Positions 58,916 to 60,000 of a stretch of DNA of 60,000 nucleotides are shown piece after piece. Source of the DNA: Antedon mediterranea (taxonomy: Eukaryota > Echinodermata > Crinoidea > Comatulida > Antedonidae); contig NC_092671.1 of NCBI RefSeq assembly GCF_964355755.1, positions 36,165,304 through 36,225,303 of the forward strand, in the 5' to 3' direction. A model generated the notes under the pieces. It saw nothing but the letters and a program-made list of their open reading frames with translations, was not told where the DNA came from and did not search any database. The position numbers and the translations under genes are program-made. Position 1 is the first letter of the stretch. Each line of letters begins with the position of its first letter.

Positions 58916-59255
58916 AGATATATTGTCCCCCTAAAAAAAAAATTTTTTTACATTTCTTTTTAATATGCCATTTTATGTCGCATAATATTTATTCACTTTG
59001 ACCAAAAACTGGACCAAAAAAAAATATATTTTCCTTGAAAAAAGGTAATTTAAAGCAAAATATAACTAAATTGTCTGTCAGACAGTGGTTTTTGGTTAAA
59101 ATTAACCGTTTCTTTTTGTTTTTATAAGTGAAATAATTATTTTTGTTGATTTTTTTTCTATAGAAGTGAATAGCTTCATTAAAACTGTAAAATGGCCTAT
59201 TCTAAATCTGATTTTATTAATCTTTATTTTTCATGTTTTTGGGGACAGTACATCT
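58916..59255 (-). mobile_element. TTAA-type MITE, copy E
   Basis: TTAA|AGATATATTGTCCCCC at the left and GGGGACAGTACATCT|TTAA at the right. Same orientation as copy D and 225 bp from it. Confidence 0.8.
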
Positions 59256-59825
59256 TTAAGTCTCACTCACTTCTAACTCGTAAACAATTCTTCTTCGTAG
59301 TCATTTATGTATTTGTTTCCTTTATTCAAACCACTTGCTCGTAACTTTCCTCTCTTTCGTTACGTCAGATATTTTCTTTTTGTAACTTTCCACAAGCTTG
59401 TTGAAATGTCTTTCCTCGTCCTTGCCCTTGTTGCGTCTTGAGCTTGAAGAAATCTACAACAAACAAATTCAATTGATTTAAATTTAAAGATAATCATTGT
59501 CAAGTGGATGCTGTACAAATTGAAGAACTTTCCAACAAACTTCAACAACAAAAGAAAAGATTAATATCGTGTGAGTTGTCAAATTAAATAAGTCGCATCC
59601 GTTTCGGATCATAACAATTGCAATTATAACTAATTAATCTGAATTTTATTTTCAGAATGGAGAAAACAAAAACTAAGCAATACCAGTCATAATGTGTACA
59701 ATATTGACAGATATGAGAATGTAAAATGATCCATGCAGTAATGCCAGCCAACACATATACACACAGATGAATTACAATCATTTAGTTACTAGCCAGAGTT
59801 ATCAGTATTACTGTACTACTATTAA

Positions 59826-60000
59826 AGATGTACTGTCCCCTCAAAACATGAAAAATGAAGATTAATTATATCACACTTTGAATAGGTTATTTGTAGTTTT
59901 AATCAAGTTAATCACTTCCGAAAAAAATGTCTTCACTTATAAAATAACATAATAAATGGTTAAATTCAACAAAAAATCTATTGGCTGGCAGCCAATTTGA
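59826..60000 (+). mobile_element. TTAA-type MITE, copy F, cut by the window end
   Basis: TTAA|AGATGTACTGTCCCCTC, then ACATGAAAAATGAAGATTAA. The hairpin TTGGCTGGCAGCCAA is reached at 59980-59994; the right end lies outside the window. Confidence 0.75.

Larger units (their letters stand above)
51844..60000. other. Gene-free tail of the window
   Basis: Apart from the MITEs, the 18 bp array and the palindrome listed above, I see no coding exon. ORFs up to 111 codons (55731-56066) lack motifs and overlap dispersed repeats. Confidence 0.55.

Overview
This is eukaryotic genomic DNA from an animal: AT-rich, intron-bearing and crowded with short transposable elements and tandem repeats. The two recognisable genes (a CLCA family member and a C11orf96/DUF4797-like protein), together with the repeat style, suggest a marine invertebrate, most likely a deuterostome such as an echinoderm. 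That placement is inference; the window has no direct taxonomic marker.

Layout. Positions 1-19,762 hold no gene I can support. They contain a 68-70 bp [13 protein letters not shown] (about 6.34-7.69 kb), two related GAT-rich arrays around a tRNA-derived SINE (9.4-10.6 kb), a 22 bp [13 protein letters not shown] (12.7-13.0 kb), a 56 bp tandem array with a duplicated 320 bp segment (15.0-17.1 kb), and several copies of a MITE family. From 19,763 to 46,554 (+ strand) lies a complete CLCA gene in 16 coding exons. All junctions are GT/AG and all phases match, giving a 1054-residue single-pass membrane protein. It has a signal peptide, an HExxHxxxGxxD metalloprotease site, a VWA domain with an intact MIDAS, a beta-rich region, an FN3-like domain, a transmembrane helix and a long cytoplasmic tail. 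At 51,187-51,561 (+) there is a small intronless ORF with a C11orf96/DUF4797 motif and a downstream AATAAA. From about 52 kb to the end I see only repeats and unassigned sequence.

Repeats. The most striking element is a 100-220 bp TIR family (about 25 full or partial copies, both orientations, apparent TA target duplications). Its interior holds near-perfect and perfect CArG boxes, CC(A/T)6GG, in variable tandem number. A second TIR family ends in TTAAAGATGTAYTGTCCCC (six copies). There are three tRNA-headed SINE copies from two families, a 195 bp fold-back element whose empty site is visible in a paralogous copy 1.3 kb away, and an array upstream of CLCA exon 14 that repeats the exon's own 3' splice site.
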